Assembly (NCBI GenBank): GCA_038255145.1
Contig: JBBSLP010000015.1
Location: 25,484-89,483 of the forward strand
Direction: 5' to 3'
Source: WHTX01 sp038255145
GTDB lineage: Bacteria; Actinomycetota; Acidimicrobiia; Acidimicrobiales; CAIXPF01
DNA length: 64,000 nucleotides
The position numbers were made by a program, and so were the translations under genes. The notes beneath the pieces were generated by a model that saw only the letters and a list, made by a program, of their open reading frames with translations, did not search any database and was not told the DNA's origin. Shown one piece after another: positions 1 through 8,322 of the stretch (position 1 is the first letter of the stretch; each line of letters opens with the position of its first letter).

Positions 1-1
1 C

Positions 2-577
2 TGGTTCGGCGACGGCGGCGGTGGCACCGTCACCGTGACGGGGCGACCGCCCAGCGGCTTCGAAGGCACCACGGGCCTGACCCGTGACGTCGCCCCCGGG
101 GGGAGCGGCTACTTCGAGTTCGGCGTGGCCGAGGTGATCACCACGACCACCACCCGCCCGCCGACCACCACGACGACCACGCCGGGCACCACGGCACCCC
201 CGGCCACCGATCCCCCGGTGGTCGAGCCGCCCAGCACCACGCCCACTACCACCGGTGGTGGGGCAACGACGCCGACCACGGCCGCCCCCACCACGAGCAC
301 GACGACGCCACCCCTGGTCGCCGCAGCGTCGGGGGCCGTCAACCAGCCCATCAGGTCGGCGTTGTCCCCGGTGCCCAACGACCCCAACCCCCGGCTGCCC
401 ACCACCACCGTGGCCGTCGAGGTCGCCGGCATCCAGAGCGCTCGCCTGGCCACGACCGGTCGGGACAGCACCGACACCGCCGCCTCGGGGGCGACGCTGC
501 TGGGCAGCGGCCTGGTGGCCACGTTCGCCGCCGCCATCCTGCGGCGCCGGGGCAGCCTCAGGACGCGCCGGGCCTGA
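2..577 (+). CDS. C-terminal part of a Thr-rich cell-wall-anchored surface protein (5' end outside window)
   Basis: The reading frame is open from the window edge, so this is a 3' fragment and the GTG at 35 is probably internal. The visible part has a short Gly-rich stretch, then a long Thr/Pro low-complexity stalk (TTTTRPPTTTTTT and similar), a sortase-type motif LATTG, a hydrophobic segment (roughly the last 35 residues) and a basic tail RRRGSLRTRRA. That order is the classic cell-wall sorting signal: the protein would be exported and linked to peptidoglycan by a sortase. LATTG rather than LPXTG is a variant seen in actinobacteria. A second protein with the same C-terminal plan lies at 58806-59723. 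The function of the N-terminal part cannot be known from here. Confidence 0.75.
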   Translation, partial: WFGDGGGGTVTVTGRPPSGFEGTTGLTRDVAPGGSGYFEFGVAEVITTTTTRPPTTTTTTPGTTAPPATDPPVVEPPSTTPTTTGGGATTPTTAAPTTSTTTPPLVAAASGAVNQPIRSALSPVPNDPNPRLPTTTVAVEVAGIQSARLATTGRDSTDTAASGATLLGSGLVATFAAAILRRRGSLRTRRA

Positions 578-602
578 CCGCCGCGCCCTCAGCCGCCGTC
601 GT

Positions 603-1790
603 TCACCGGGGCTGGATGGCCATGAGCCACCATGCGCCCTGGCGGACGTCGGCGGCCCAGCGGTAGGCGATGGTCACCTCGGCGCTGCGGAGCTCACCCC
701 CGGGCAGGGTCACGTCGACCACGTAGCGGGCCGTGCCGGGCTCGTCCGCGGTGGTGGGGGAGAAGCGGGCGCCGGCCACCGTGGCCCCTCCGCTGGCCAG
801 GCCCAGGGCCGCACACGGCGCCTGCAACGCCGCGGGGTCCGACGCCGATGTCGTCAGGGCGGCGCAGCCCCCGGTCACGATGGGTCCGAAAGCGGCATCG
901 AGCGCCGCCGTGCTGCCCCCTCCGGCCACAGCACCGGTGGATGCCGATGCCGGCGCCACCGCGGTGCGGGCCAAGGAGCGCAGGGCGGCGTCGACCTCGG
1001 CATCGCCCACCGACGTCGCGGTGACGAGCACGTCCTGGCCGTCGACCAGCACCAGGCGACGCTTCGTCGCCCCATCAGCGCGTTCGCAGGTGGTGGTGCC
1101 GTCGGCCAGCACCGCGGGCTGGCAGGTGGTGGCCGTGCCGTCGAGGTCGCGGGGCAGGGGCTCGATGAGGATGGAAGGGCCGGGCCGATCGTCGCAGTGG
1201 CCTGCGGTGGTGGCCCGGTTGGCCGAGGTGGCCACCGTGCGGGGGTCGGGGCAGTCCGCGGCCACCGCCGTCCAGCCTGGGGGCAGGGCCACGGCCACCG
1301 GCGCCGCCCAGCCGGGGACGGGCACACCCGGAGCTGCCGTCGTGGCCGTGGACGCCGCGGTGGGCTCCGTCGTGGACGACGGACCCGTCGCCGCCGTGGT
1401 CACCGAGGTCGCGGGACCGGCATCGACGGCCACGCCCTCGTCGCCCACGCCGCGGCTCAGGGCCAGGGCGACGCCGGCCACGCCCACCACGATCAGCGCG
1501 GCGGCGGCGGCCAGCAGGACGCGGCGGGAACGGGGAGCGGTGTTCGGGGTGGAGCTCACAGAGCCTCCTGGGGACGTCGTGGACAGGGTGACCACCGGTT
1601 CGCCGGCCACGGTCGGGGGCACCATCGCCGCAGGAGGTCCATCGCCCCGAGCGGGCACCGGTTCCCCGGTGGTCGGCGTGGCCAGCCCGGCAAGCTCGGC
1701 CCGCAGGGTGGCCTCGAGCTCGTCGGCGAAGGCGGGGCCGGGCTCGAGGCCGGTGCGGCGCAGCAGGCCGGCGAGGGGGTCTTCAGCCAC
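603..1790 (-). CDS. Single-pass membrane protein partnered with an ECF sigma factor (putative anti-sigma factor)
   Basis: The GTG start at 1790 overlaps the stop of the upstream sigma factor gene (1783), so the two are translationally coupled; a longer ORF from 1823 is less likely. The 395-residue product has a cytoplasmic N-terminus of about 90 residues, one membrane helix at about 91-111 (VLLAAAAALIVVGVAGVALA), then a Thr/Ser/Ala-rich linker and a larger extracytoplasmic part with several Cys. Gene order and topology are those of an anti-sigma factor that would hold the sigma factor at the membrane. I see no zinc-binding HxxxCxxC motif, so it is not a ZAS-type anti-sigma factor. The role is inferred from position and topology, not from a recognised domain. 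Confidence 0.65.
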   Translation of the reverse strand: MAEDPLAGLLRRTGLEPGPAFADELEATLRAELAGLATPTTGEPVPARGDGPPAAMVPPTVAGEPVVTLSTTSPGGSVSSTPNTAPRSRRVLLAAAAALIVVGVAGVALALSRGVGDEGVAVDAGPATSVTTAATGPSSTTEPTAASTATTAAPGVPVPGWAAPVAVALPPGWTAVAADCPDPRTVATSANRATTAGHCDDRPGPSILIEPLPRDLDGTATTCQPAVLADGTTTCERADGATKRRLVLVDGQDVLVTATSVGDAEVDAALRSLARTAVAPASASTGAVAGGGSTAALDAAFGPIVTGGCAALTTSASDPAALQAPCAALGLASGGATVAGARFSPTTADEPGTARYVVDVTLPGGELRSAEVTIAYRWAADVRQGAWWLMAIQPR

Positions 1791-2379
1791 GGCGGGCCTC
1801 CGAGACGAGGCGGGCCAGCTCACGGCGGGCCCGGGCGAGCAGGGACTCGGTGGCGGCGACGCTGCGGTCGAGCTGGGTGGCCACGGCTGCGGTGGACAGG
1901 TCGTCCACGTAGCGCAGCACGAGCGCGGTGCGCTGGTCCTCGGGCAGCCGGCCCAGCTGGGCCAGGGCGGCGTGGGGGTCGACCGTGGACCAGTCCGGTT
2001 CCGCCGCTGGCGCCACGACCTCGACGGCCACCTGCTCGAGGCGTCGGGCCTCGCGCCCCTGGCTGCGGATGTGGTCGAGGAAGCGACGGCGGCCGGCCAC
2101 GATCACCCAGCCCACGTCCACCCGCGTGACCCGTCCCGCGCCCGCCTGGCGGGCCAGGGCCAGGAAGGCCTCCTGGGTCAGGTCCTCAGCCAGGGCGCGG
2201 TCGCCGCCGGCCAGGCGGGAGAGGTAGCGGTGCACCTCGCCCACGCTGGCCCGGTAGAAGGCGACGAAACCGGCCGGGGTGTCGACGGCGAAGGGCGGTT
2301 CCGCCGGTCGGTCGGCCGAGGGGTCCGGTGGCGGCCCTGTCACCGGTGGCTCCTGCTCAGCGACCACACGGCCTCCCAT
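1783..2379 (-). CDS. ECF-type RNA polymerase sigma factor
   Basis: The 198-residue product has the two-domain layout of an ECF sigma factor. Region 2 lies at about residues 40-100 (DRALAEDLTQEAFLALAR matches the conserved DxxQEAFxxA segment), and region 4 at about 138-190 (LPEDQRTALVLRYVDDLSTA followed by the helix-turn-helix with SVAATESLLARARREL). It would direct core polymerase to a small stress or envelope regulon. The downstream membrane-protein gene overlaps its stop and is the likely antagonist. The first 25 residues are Pro-rich and could be upstream of a later true start. The length is normal for the family. Confidence 0.88.
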   Translation of the reverse strand: MGGRVVAEQEPPVTGPPPDPSADRPAEPPFAVDTPAGFVAFYRASVGEVHRYLSRLAGGDRALAEDLTQEAFLALARQAGAGRVTRVDVGWVIVAGRRRFLDHIRSQGREARRLEQVAVEVVAPAAEPDWSTVDPHAALAQLGRLPEDQRTALVLRYVDDLSTAAVATQLDRSVAATESLLARARRELARLVSEARRG

Positions 2380-2485
2380 GCCTCTTCGACGCCGCCGACG
2401 CCCCCGACCTGTCGCGGCGCAGTTGGAACTGCTCGGGACGCAGACGTGCCCAGTCGGCCCGTCTTCCTCAGTTGGCCCGTCGTCC

Positions 2486-2692
2486 TCAGTTGGCCCCGTC
2501 GTCGTCCAGCTCGTCTTCGAGCTCGAGCTCGAAGAGCTCGTCGTCGAGCACGGTGAGGTCGACGAGGGTCGAGTACGCCTCGACCAGCTGGCCGATCTCG
2601 CCCGCCGGGGCCCACGTCGGACCCCACTCGGCGTCGAGCAGCGTCGCCACCTTGTCGAGCAGCTTCTGTCGGATGTCGTCCTCGGTCACCAT
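2486..2692 (-). CDS. Small acidic protein of unknown function
   Basis: The 68-residue product is strongly acidic, especially at the C-terminus (DDELFELELEDELDDDGAN). On the minus strand a TAGGGT element (2705-2700) sits 7 bases before the ATG, the spacing expected for a leaderless transcript, which supports the start. I recognise no domain. The gene lies alone between the sigma-factor operon and the response-regulator gene. The codon pattern is that of its neighbours. It is probably a real conserved small protein rather than a chance ORF, but no role can be assigned. Confidence 0.6.
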   Translation of the reverse strand: MVTEDDIRQKLLDKVATLLDAEWGPTWAPAGEIGQLVEAYSTLVDLTVLDDELFELELEDELDDDGAN

Positions 2693-2776
2693 GGAGGCGA
2701 CCCTACCGGGCCACGACCTCCCCCTCGGCAGGACACCGCGGTTGGCGGGTGATCGCGTCGAGGTCGGCCGTGGGCG

Positions 2777-3469
2777 TCAGCCGGCGAGGCGGTAGCCCAG
2801 GCCCCGCACGGTGAGCACGTAGCGGGGGTTGGCGGCGTCGTCCTCGATCTTGGTGCGCAGGCGGCGGACGTGGGCGTCGACCAGGCGGGAGTCGCCCAGG
2901 TAGTCGTAGCCCCACACCCGTTGCAGCAGCTGGTCCCGGCTCAACACGATGCCCGGGTGCTGGGCCAGCTCGACCAGCAGCTTGAACTCGGTGCGGGTGA
3001 GGGTGATCTCGTCACCGGCCAGCCACACCCGGCCCTCGTCCGCGCTGACCACGAGCTCGCCGAACTCGAGTCGGCGGCGGGGCGGGTTGGCGGGCACGTC
3101 GCGGTCGGCCCGGCGCAGGGCGGCGCGGATGCGGGCGGCCAGCTCCTTGGGCACGTAGGGCTTGGTGACGTAGTCGTCGGCCCCGGCCTCGAGGCCGGCC
3201 ACCACGTCATGGCTGTCGACCTGGGCTGTCACCACGATGATGGGGATGGTGCTGCCCTGGTAGCGGATGGACCGACACACCTCGTAGCCGTTGCGTCCCG
3301 GCAGCTTCAGGTCGACCAGCACCAGGTGGGGTTCCTGCTTCTCGAAGGCGGCCAGACCGGCCTCGGCGTCGCCGGCCTCGTCCACGGCGTAGCCCTCGTC
3401 CTCGAGCAGCATGCGCAGGAGGGCCCGCACGTCGGGTTCGTCCTCGATCACCAGGATCCGCGCGGCCAT
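2777..3469 (-). CDS. OmpR/PhoB-family response regulator (MtrA-like)
   Basis: The start at 3469 (MAARILVIEDEPDVRALLRM) fits the family; the longer ORF to 3712 is an artefact. The 230-residue protein has a receiver domain (acidic pocket ED at 9-10, phospho-acceptor D53 in LVLVDLKLPG, switch Thr in VVTAQ, conserved Lys in YVTKPY) and a C-terminal winged helix ending GLGYRLAG. It is transcribed away from the sensor kinase gene at 3615, so the pair share an intergenic promoter region. The kinase is followed by a GerMN lipoprotein as in the mtrA-mtrB-lpqB locus. This makes an MtrA-type cell-envelope regulator likely, although mtrA is normally upstream of mtrB on the same strand. Confidence 0.85.
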   Translation of the reverse strand: MAARILVIEDEPDVRALLRMLLEDEGYAVDEAGDAEAGLAAFEKQEPHLVLVDLKLPGRNGYEVCRSIRYQGSTIPIIVVTAQVDSHDVVAGLEAGADDYVTKPYVPKELAARIRAALRRADRDVPANPPRRRLEFGELVVSADEGRVWLAGDEITLTRTEFKLLVELAQHPGIVLSRDQLLQRVWGYDYLGDSRLVDAHVRRLRTKIEDDAANPRYVLTVRGLGYRLAG

Positions 3470-3614
3470 GGCTCCATGTTGGCGCGTATCGGCCAGCCGG
3501 GCAGCGGATCGGTCACCGGTCCGGTACCGGGGGCGCACCGGGCCGTCACATGGAGGTGCGAAGTTGGGGGCCGATGCACCGTGTCGCGCCCTCCGGTAGC
3601 GGGCCGGCACGCCC

Positions 3615-5171
3615 GTGGGCTTGACCGCCCGGCCTGCACCTGCGCCTCCTGTTCTCGTGCCGCTACGGCGACGAGACCCGGCCGGCGCGCCGGCGACGCC
3701 TCCCGGCCCCACGCCCGGGCTCGGCCTGCGAGCCCGCTCCTCCCTCGCCTTCGCGTTGGGCGCCCTCGTGCTCTCAGTTGTCCTGTCCGTGCTGACGTAC
3801 CAGCTGACCAGGACCTACCTGACCAGCCAGCGCGAGGAGCTGGCGTCGCGCCAGGCGTACCTCAACGCCCGGCTGCTGCGCGACGTGCTGCGGTCATCGA
3901 GCGGCGAGGTGGGCGACACCCTCAGCTCGCTGGCCACGGACGCCGGCTCCCAGATCGTGGTGCGCTACGACGGGCGCTGGTTGGCCTCGGGTGTGACCTC
4001 GGGCGAGTCCCTGATCCCGCCCGATGTCCGTGACCTGGTGCAACAGGGCAAGCCGGCCCGGCGTCGCACCATGGTCGGCGGCCACGCCAGCCTGGTGGTG
4101 GGCACACCCCTGCCCTCCATCGACGCCTGGTACTTCGAGACGTTCCCCCTCGACGGGCTGTCGGACACCCTGCGCACCCTGGCCGTGTCCCTGGTCGTCT
4201 CGGCCACCATCACCACCCTGGCCGGGGCGGCCGTGGGCCAGTACGCCAGCCGTCGGGTGCTGCGGCCGCTGCGCGACACCGCGGCGGTGGCGGCCGAGAT
4301 CGGCGCCGGCGCCCTCGACAGCCGCCTGCCCGCCGGGCGTGACCCCGACCTGTCCTCCCTGGCCAACTCGTTCAACGCCATGGTCGAGGCCCTGCAGGAC
4401 CGCATCGAGCGTGAGCAACGCTTCGCGTCCGACGTCAGCCACGAGCTGCGCACGCCGTTGACCGCCCTGTCCTCGGCCGTGGCCGTGCTCGGCCGCCAGG
4501 AGAGCGAACTGCCCGAGCGGTCCCGCATGGCCCTGGGCATCCTCACCACCCAGATCACCTACTTCCAGGCCCTGGTGCTCGACCTGTTGGAGATCTCCCG
4601 CCTCGATGCCGGGGCCGAGCAGCTCGAGCTCGAAGGGGTGTGGCTGCGGGACTACCTGCGGCGCCTGCTGGCCAGCAGGGAGGGCGTCGGCCCCGGCCCT
4701 GGTGCCGAGCTCGTCATCGACCCCGCCCTGCCCGAGCGGGTCAGCGTCGACCGACGTCGGCTGGAGCGTGTGCTGGTCAACCTGTTGGACAACGCCGACC
4801 GCTATGCCGGGGGGGCCACGGTGCTGCGGGCCAAACGGGCCGGTGACGTGCTGTGCCTGGCCGTCGAGGACGGCGGACCCGGGGTGCCCGCAGCTGAACG
4901 GGAACGGGTCTTCGAGCGCTTCTACCGGGGGGTCGCCGCCCACAGCTCGGGCCGCAAGGGCACGGGTCTGGGCCTGTCCCTGGCCGCCGAGCAGCTGCGT
5001 CTGCAGGGAGGCCACCTCCACGTCGAGGACGTGTCCGGAGGCGGGGCCCGCTTCGTGGCCGAGCTGCCCCTGCTGGCCGACCCCGACGACGACGTGGTCG
5101 ACGACGACGAGCTGGGCCTCCCTCTCGACCTGAGGCCAGGGCCCGCCGGCGACGGCGAGCGGGCCCGATGA
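3615..5171 (+). CDS. Membrane sensor histidine kinase (MtrB-like)
   Basis: The 518-residue protein has an N-terminal membrane helix (about 43-65), a short extracytoplasmic domain, a second helix (about 185-210), a HAMP segment and a HisKA domain with H276 in the motif SHELRTPL. The HATPase domain shows the N box NLLDNADRY, G1 EDGGPGVP, F box FERFYRG and G2 GTGLGLSLA. It should autophosphorylate and feed the divergently encoded response regulator (2777-3469). The ATG of the next gene overlaps its stop (ATGA), so the lipoprotein at 5168 is co-transcribed, resembling mtrB-lpqB. The acidic C-terminal tail (DPDDDVVDDDE) is unusual. The GTG start at 3615 is the upstream-most; a later start is possible. 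Confidence 0.88.
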   Translation: MGLTARPAPAPPVLVPLRRRDPAGAPATPPGPTPGLGLRARSSLAFALGALVLSVVLSVLTYQLTRTYLTSQREELASRQAYLNARLLRDVLRSSSGEVGDTLSSLATDAGSQIVVRYDGRWLASGVTSGESLIPPDVRDLVQQGKPARRRTMVGGHASLVVGTPLPSIDAWYFETFPLDGLSDTLRTLAVSLVVSATITTLAGAAVGQYASRRVLRPLRDTAAVAAEIGAGALDSRLPAGRDPDLSSLANSFNAMVEALQDRIEREQRFASDVSHELRTPLTALSSAVAVLGRQESELPERSRMALGILTTQITYFQALVLDLLEISRLDAGAEQLELEGVWLRDYLRRLLASREGVGPGPGAELVIDPALPERVSVDRRRLERVLVNLLDNADRYAGGATVLRAKRAGDVLCLAVEDGGPGVPAAERERVFERFYRGVAAHSSGRKGTGLGLSLAAEQLRLQGGHLHVEDVSGGGARFVAELPLLADPDDDVVDDDELGLPLDLRPGPAGDGERAR

Positions 5172-5749
5172 CGCCCTGGCGCCGGGTCGTGGTGGCCGTG
5201 GCCGTGGTGGCGGGGGCCGTGGCCACCACCGCCGGCTGTGGGGTGCCGCTCGAGGGGGCAGCCCGACCCACGCCCAACGAGGACGTGCCCTACGACCTGC
5301 TCGATCCGGCCACGTCCACCACGACCACGGCGTTCACCACCGATGGCGCCGTGCTCTACCTGGTGGGCAAGGACGGCCTGGCCCCGGTGCGGCGCTCGGT
5401 GCCCGCGCCCGTGGGCATGGCCAGCGTCATCGAGGCCCTGGGCCAGCCCGCCTCGGCCGAGGAGGAGGCCAAGGGCCTGCGCAGCGTGCTCGCCCCCGAG
5501 GACTTCGTGCTCGCCGCCCGGTCCTCGGGCGGGGTCGGCCGCATCGACCTGGCCGATCGCTTCCGCTCCCTGCCCGAGCGCGAGCAACAGCTTGCCCTGG
5601 CCCAGCTGGTGCTGACCACGACCGAGCTGGTGGGGGTGGATCGGGTGGTGTTCACCCTGCAGGGGGCTCCGCTCGACGTGCCCGCCGCCGATGGCACCCT
5701 GCGGGCGGCCCCCGTGACCAGGGACGACTACCGCTCCCTGCTCCGCTGA
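5168..5749 (+). CDS. GerMN-domain lipoprotein (short LpqB-like)
   Basis: The 193-residue product begins with a lipoprotein signal peptide (basic MTPWRR, hydrophobic core, lipobox TTAGC with the Cys at about 23), followed by a Thr-rich linker and one GerMN domain. That domain covers about residues 60-180, with the typical GVGRIDLADRF and QLVLTTTELVGVDRVVF segments. It overlaps the kinase stop by 4 bases. In actinobacteria LpqB is a lipoprotein that works with MtrB; full LpqB carries a long C-terminal beta-propeller part that is absent here. It would sit on the outer face of the membrane and modulate the kinase. Confidence 0.8.
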   Translation: MTPWRRVVVAVAVVAGAVATTAGCGVPLEGAARPTPNEDVPYDLLDPATSTTTTAFTTDGAVLYLVGKDGLAPVRRSVPAPVGMASVIEALGQPASAEEEAKGLRSVLAPEDFVLAARSSGGVGRIDLADRFRSLPEREQQLALAQLVLTTTELVGVDRVVFTLQGAPLDVPAADGTLRAAPVTRDDYRSLLR

Positions 5750-5754
5750 CGGCT

Positions 5755-5796
5755 GACCTGACCGGCTGGCTCAGCCCGGCTCAGCCCGGTCAGGTC
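5755..5796. terminator. Inverted repeat between convergent genes, candidate terminator
   Basis: GACCTGACCGG (5755-5765) is perfectly complemented by CCGGTCAGGTC (5786-5796) around a 20-base loop that itself contains the direct repeat GGCTCAGCCC. It lies just past the lipoprotein stop (5749) and overlaps the stop of the opposing oxidase gene (5790), so it could end transcription in both directions. No U-tract is visible. Confidence 0.55.
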
Positions 5797-7055
5797 CGAC
5801 GGTGGGAGACCAGGTCGGGGGTGAGGTCGTCGACGGTGCGGGCGCCGACCAGGGCCATGGTGCGGCGCACGTCGGCGTCGAGCAGGCCGAGCACGTGGTC
5901 CACCCCCCGCTCGCCGGCTGCCCCCAAGCCGTAGAGGTAGGCCCGTCCGGCCATGGCCGCCCTGGCTCCCAGGGCGACGGCCTTGACGATGTCGCTGCCC
6001 CGACGGATCCCGCCGTCGCAGATGATCTCGATGCGGTCGCCCACGGCGTCGGCCACGGGGGCCACCAGGTCGACGATGGCCGGGGCCATGTCCAGCTGGC
6101 GACCGCCGTGGTTGGACAGGGCGATGGCCTCGACGCCGTGCTCCACGGCCAGTTCGGCGTCGGCCACGGTCTGGATGCCCTTGACCACGATGGGCCCGTC
6201 CCACACCGAGCGCAGCCACTCGAGGTCGCGCCAGGACAGGGCGGGGTCGAACTGGCTGTTGATGTACTCGGCCAGGGTCACGGCGCTGGAGCCGTCGCCC
6301 ACGGGGCCACCGACGACGTTGGCGAAGCGGATGGGCTCGGCCCGGACGAAGTCCCAGGTCCAGCCGGGGTGGACCAAACCGTCGACCAGGGTGTCGAGAC
6401 CGATCTTGGGGGGCAGGGAGAAGCCCCGGCGCACGTCTCGCTCACGTCGGCCCAGCACAGCGGTGTCCACCGTCAGCACCAGGGCCTCGTAGCCGGCGTC
6501 CGCCGCCCGGGTGATCATCTCCTTCAGCAGGCCCTTGTCCCGCCACACGTAGACCTGGAACCAGTGGCGCCCGTCGCTGGCCGCGGCCACCTCCTCGAGG
6601 GAGCGGGTCGACAGGGTGGACAGGGTGTAGGGAAGGTCGGCCCGGGCCGCGGCCCGGGCCACGGCCAGCTCGCCGTCGGGGTCGGCGATGCGGGTGAAGC
6701 CGGTGGGGGCGAGCACGAGGGGGAGGGGCAGCGGCCGGCCCAGAAGCGTGGTCGAGGGGTCCACGGCGCCCACGTCGCGCAGGACCCGGGGCTTGAAGCC
6801 CATCTGGGCGAAGGCCGCGGTGTTGGCGGCCAGGCTGCGCTCGTCCTCGGCGCCGCCGTCGATGTAGTCGAAGACGCCCCGGGGCAGGCGTCGACGGGCG
6901 ATGGCCCGCAGGTCGGCCACCGAGGCGGCCCGGGCCAGACGCCGTTCGGTGCGGTCGAGCTCCAGGGGCCGGAAGCGCAGGACCGAGCGCAGCGTCTCCA
7001 CCACCTGGGGCAGGGAGGTCCGCGAACGGGCCAGGGCGGTCGGGCTCGTCGTCAT
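5790..7055 (-). CDS. FMN-dependent alpha-hydroxyacid oxidase/dehydrogenase (LldD/MftD family)
   Basis: The start at 7055 (MTTSPTALARSR) has a GAGGT ribosome-binding site; the upstream extension to 7139 is rejected. The 421-residue protein spans the whole FMN-dependent alpha-hydroxyacid dehydrogenase family. The N-terminal region has FDYIDGGAEDE. FMN-binding strands include LAPTGFTRI, and the catalytic His is in ALSNHGGRQLD. The C-terminal phosphate site is EIICDGGIRRGSDIVKA. Members oxidise L-lactate, glycolate, mandelate or related substrates; the mycofactocin protein MftD belongs to the same family and looks similar, but no other mycofactocin gene is nearby. Substrate is therefore open. It stands alone, and its 5' region is divergent from the cobalamin riboswitch of cbtB. 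Confidence 0.85.
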   Translation of the reverse strand: MTTSPTALARSRTSLPQVVETLRSVLRFRPLELDRTERRLARAASVADLRAIARRRLPRGVFDYIDGGAEDERSLAANTAAFAQMGFKPRVLRDVGAVDPSTTLLGRPLPLPLVLAPTGFTRIADPDGELAVARAAARADLPYTLSTLSTRSLEEVAAASDGRHWFQVYVWRDKGLLKEMITRAADAGYEALVLTVDTAVLGRRERDVRRGFSLPPKIGLDTLVDGLVHPGWTWDFVRAEPIRFANVVGGPVGDGSSAVTLAEYINSQFDPALSWRDLEWLRSVWDGPIVVKGIQTVADAELAVEHGVEAIALSNHGGRQLDMAPAIVDLVAPVADAVGDRIEIICDGGIRRGSDIVKAVALGARAAMAGRAYLYGLGAAGERGVDHVLGLLDADVRRTMALVGARTVDDLTPDLVSHRRT

Positions 7056-7165
7056 GGCTGACCTCGGCGGTGTCCAGCGGCGGCTGGGGCCGCCTGATCC
7101 TACGTGCGACGTGCCCGGTGGGCTCCAGGAGGGGCCCACCGGGTCCTTCGTGGTCTACGGTTGCG

Positions 7166-7312
7166 GCGCGTGGTGTCGGGAAGCCGGTGTGAATCCGGCG
7201 TGGTGCTCGCCACTGTGACCGGAGAGCGGACCCCAAGACGTCACTGGGCCTGGCCTGGGAAGGCGGGGCGAGCGTCGACCCGGGAGCCAGGAGACCGGCC
7301 ACGTGATGGTCC
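7166..7312 (+). ncRNA. Cobalamin riboswitch upstream of cbtBA
   Basis: The core elements are in order: AGCCGGTGTGAATCCGGC, then CCACTGTGACCGG, then the B12 box GAGCCAGGAGACCGGCC at about 7284-7300, close to the cbtB start (7335). A TACGGT element at 7156-7161 is a plausible -10 box, placing the transcript start near 7168. In the known class, cobalamin binding sequesters the downstream start or causes termination, so cobalt uptake would fall when B12 is plentiful. Confidence 0.9.
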
Positions 7313-7334
7313 ACGAGCGTGATGGAGAGCAACG

Positions 7335-7532
7335 ATGGCCTCAGTGGTGCAGCAGCCCGGAACCGCGGTCCAGCCGATCCGCATCCCGGCGTGGGTGTGG
7401 GTGGCCATGGCCGTGGCCCTGTTCGCCGCGTACGTGATGCTGCAGGAGAACGGCGCCCTCCTCACCTCGTGGGAGCGCGTGCACGAGTTCTTCCACGACG
7501 GTCGTCACGCCCTCGGCTTCCCCTGCCACTGA
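7335..7532 (+). CDS. cbtB: Cobalt transporter small subunit CbtB
   Basis: The 65-residue product has one membrane helix (IPAWVWVAMAVALFAAYVML) and a C-terminal His-rich signature, HEFFHDGRHALGFPCH, which is the CbtB hallmark and probably binds cobalt. It sits directly after a cobalamin riboswitch and 27 bases before cbtA. CbtAB are predicted B12-regulated cobalt carriers. Together they would feed Co2+ to the CobN-type chelatase encoded a few kb away. Confidence 0.9.
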   Translation: MASVVQQPGTAVQPIRIPAWVWVAMAVALFAAYVMLQENGALLTSWERVHEFFHDGRHALGFPCH

Positions 7533-7559
7533 CGCCCTCCTGACGTCGGACGAGACCTC

Positions 7560-8303
7560 GTGGACAACGCGCGCACCTTCTTGACCCGCGGCGCCATCGC
7601 CGGCGCCGCCGGTGGTCTGGCCGCCGCCCTGTTCCAGTGGCTGGTGACCGAGCGCCCCATCCGTTGGGCTCTGCGCATCGAGGAAGCGGCCAGCACCTCG
7701 ACCGAGGAGCCCATGTTCAGCCGCAGCACCCAGGTGGTGGGGGGCATGCTGGCGGCGGTCCTGTTCGGCCTGTTCCTGGGCGTGGTCTACGGGGTGGTGG
7801 CGGCGTCGCAGTGGCACCGCCTGCCCGGTGACGGCCCCTTCGGCCGGGCATCGCGCCTGGCCACCGCGGCCTTCGTGGCCCTGACCTTCGTGCCCTTCCT
7901 CAAGTACCCGGGCAACCCCCCCGCCGTCGGTGACCCCGACACGGTGAACGAGCGCACCCTCGCCTACGGCACCCTGCTGGTGGCGTCGGTGATCTTCGTG
8001 CTGCTGGCCTGGTACCTGTGGGACCACCTCACCCGCACGGGCATCGTCGGCGCCCGCCGCTTCGCGCTGACGGGACTGGCCTATTCGGCCGTGCTCGGGG
8101 TGTCGTTCCTGGTGTGGCCGGCCAACCCCGACCCCATCGAGGTGCCGGCCAAGCTGATCTGGCGCTTCCGGGTCGACTCCCTGGGCCAGAGCGCCCTCAT
8201 GTGGACGGTCATGGCCGTCGTGTTCGGCCTGCTGTGCGAGCGTTCGGCTCGAGCCGCCGCTCCGCGTGAGGTGGCTTGCCGCCCCGAGGCCGTCAGCTCG
8301 TAG
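7560..8303 (+). CDS. cbtA: Cobalt transporter subunit CbtA
   Basis: The 247-residue integral membrane protein has about five hydrophobic segments (for example AIAGAAGGLAAALFQWLV near the N-terminus, MLAAVLFGLFLGVVYGVV, LLVASVIFVLLAWYLW and LMWTVMAVVFGLLC). Acidic and His residues lie between helices and the family motif FVPFLKYPGNPPAVGD is present. It is the CbtA family, always found with CbtB behind cobalamin riboswitches. The GTG start at 7560 follows the cbtB stop closely. It likely forms the pore for cobalt import with CbtB. Confidence 0.9.
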   Translation: MDNARTFLTRGAIAGAAGGLAAALFQWLVTERPIRWALRIEEAASTSTEEPMFSRSTQVVGGMLAAVLFGLFLGVVYGVVAASQWHRLPGDGPFGRASRLATAAFVALTFVPFLKYPGNPPAVGDPDTVNERTLAYGTLLVASVIFVLLAWYLWDHLTRTGIVGARRFALTGLAYSAVLGVSFLVWPANPDPIEVPAKLIWRFRVDSLGQSALMWTVMAVVFGLLCERSARAAAPREVACRPEAVSS

Positions 8304-8322
8304 AGCGCATAGGATGATCGGC

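Noticed and set aside
255..2129. Plus-strand ORFs opposite the sigma/anti-sigma operon
   Set aside because: Composition is Arg/Gly/Pro-rich noise; the minus strand encodes recognisable sigma factor regions.
5238..5615. Alternative-frame ORF overlapping the GerMN lipoprotein
   Set aside because: Arg/Pro/Ser-rich shadow without start signals; the lipobox and GerMN motifs are in the other frame.
7099..7105. CCTACGT near the cbtB riboswitch as another RHH/CobI operator
   Set aside because: A single 7-base match without a second half-site; expected by chance a few times in this window.
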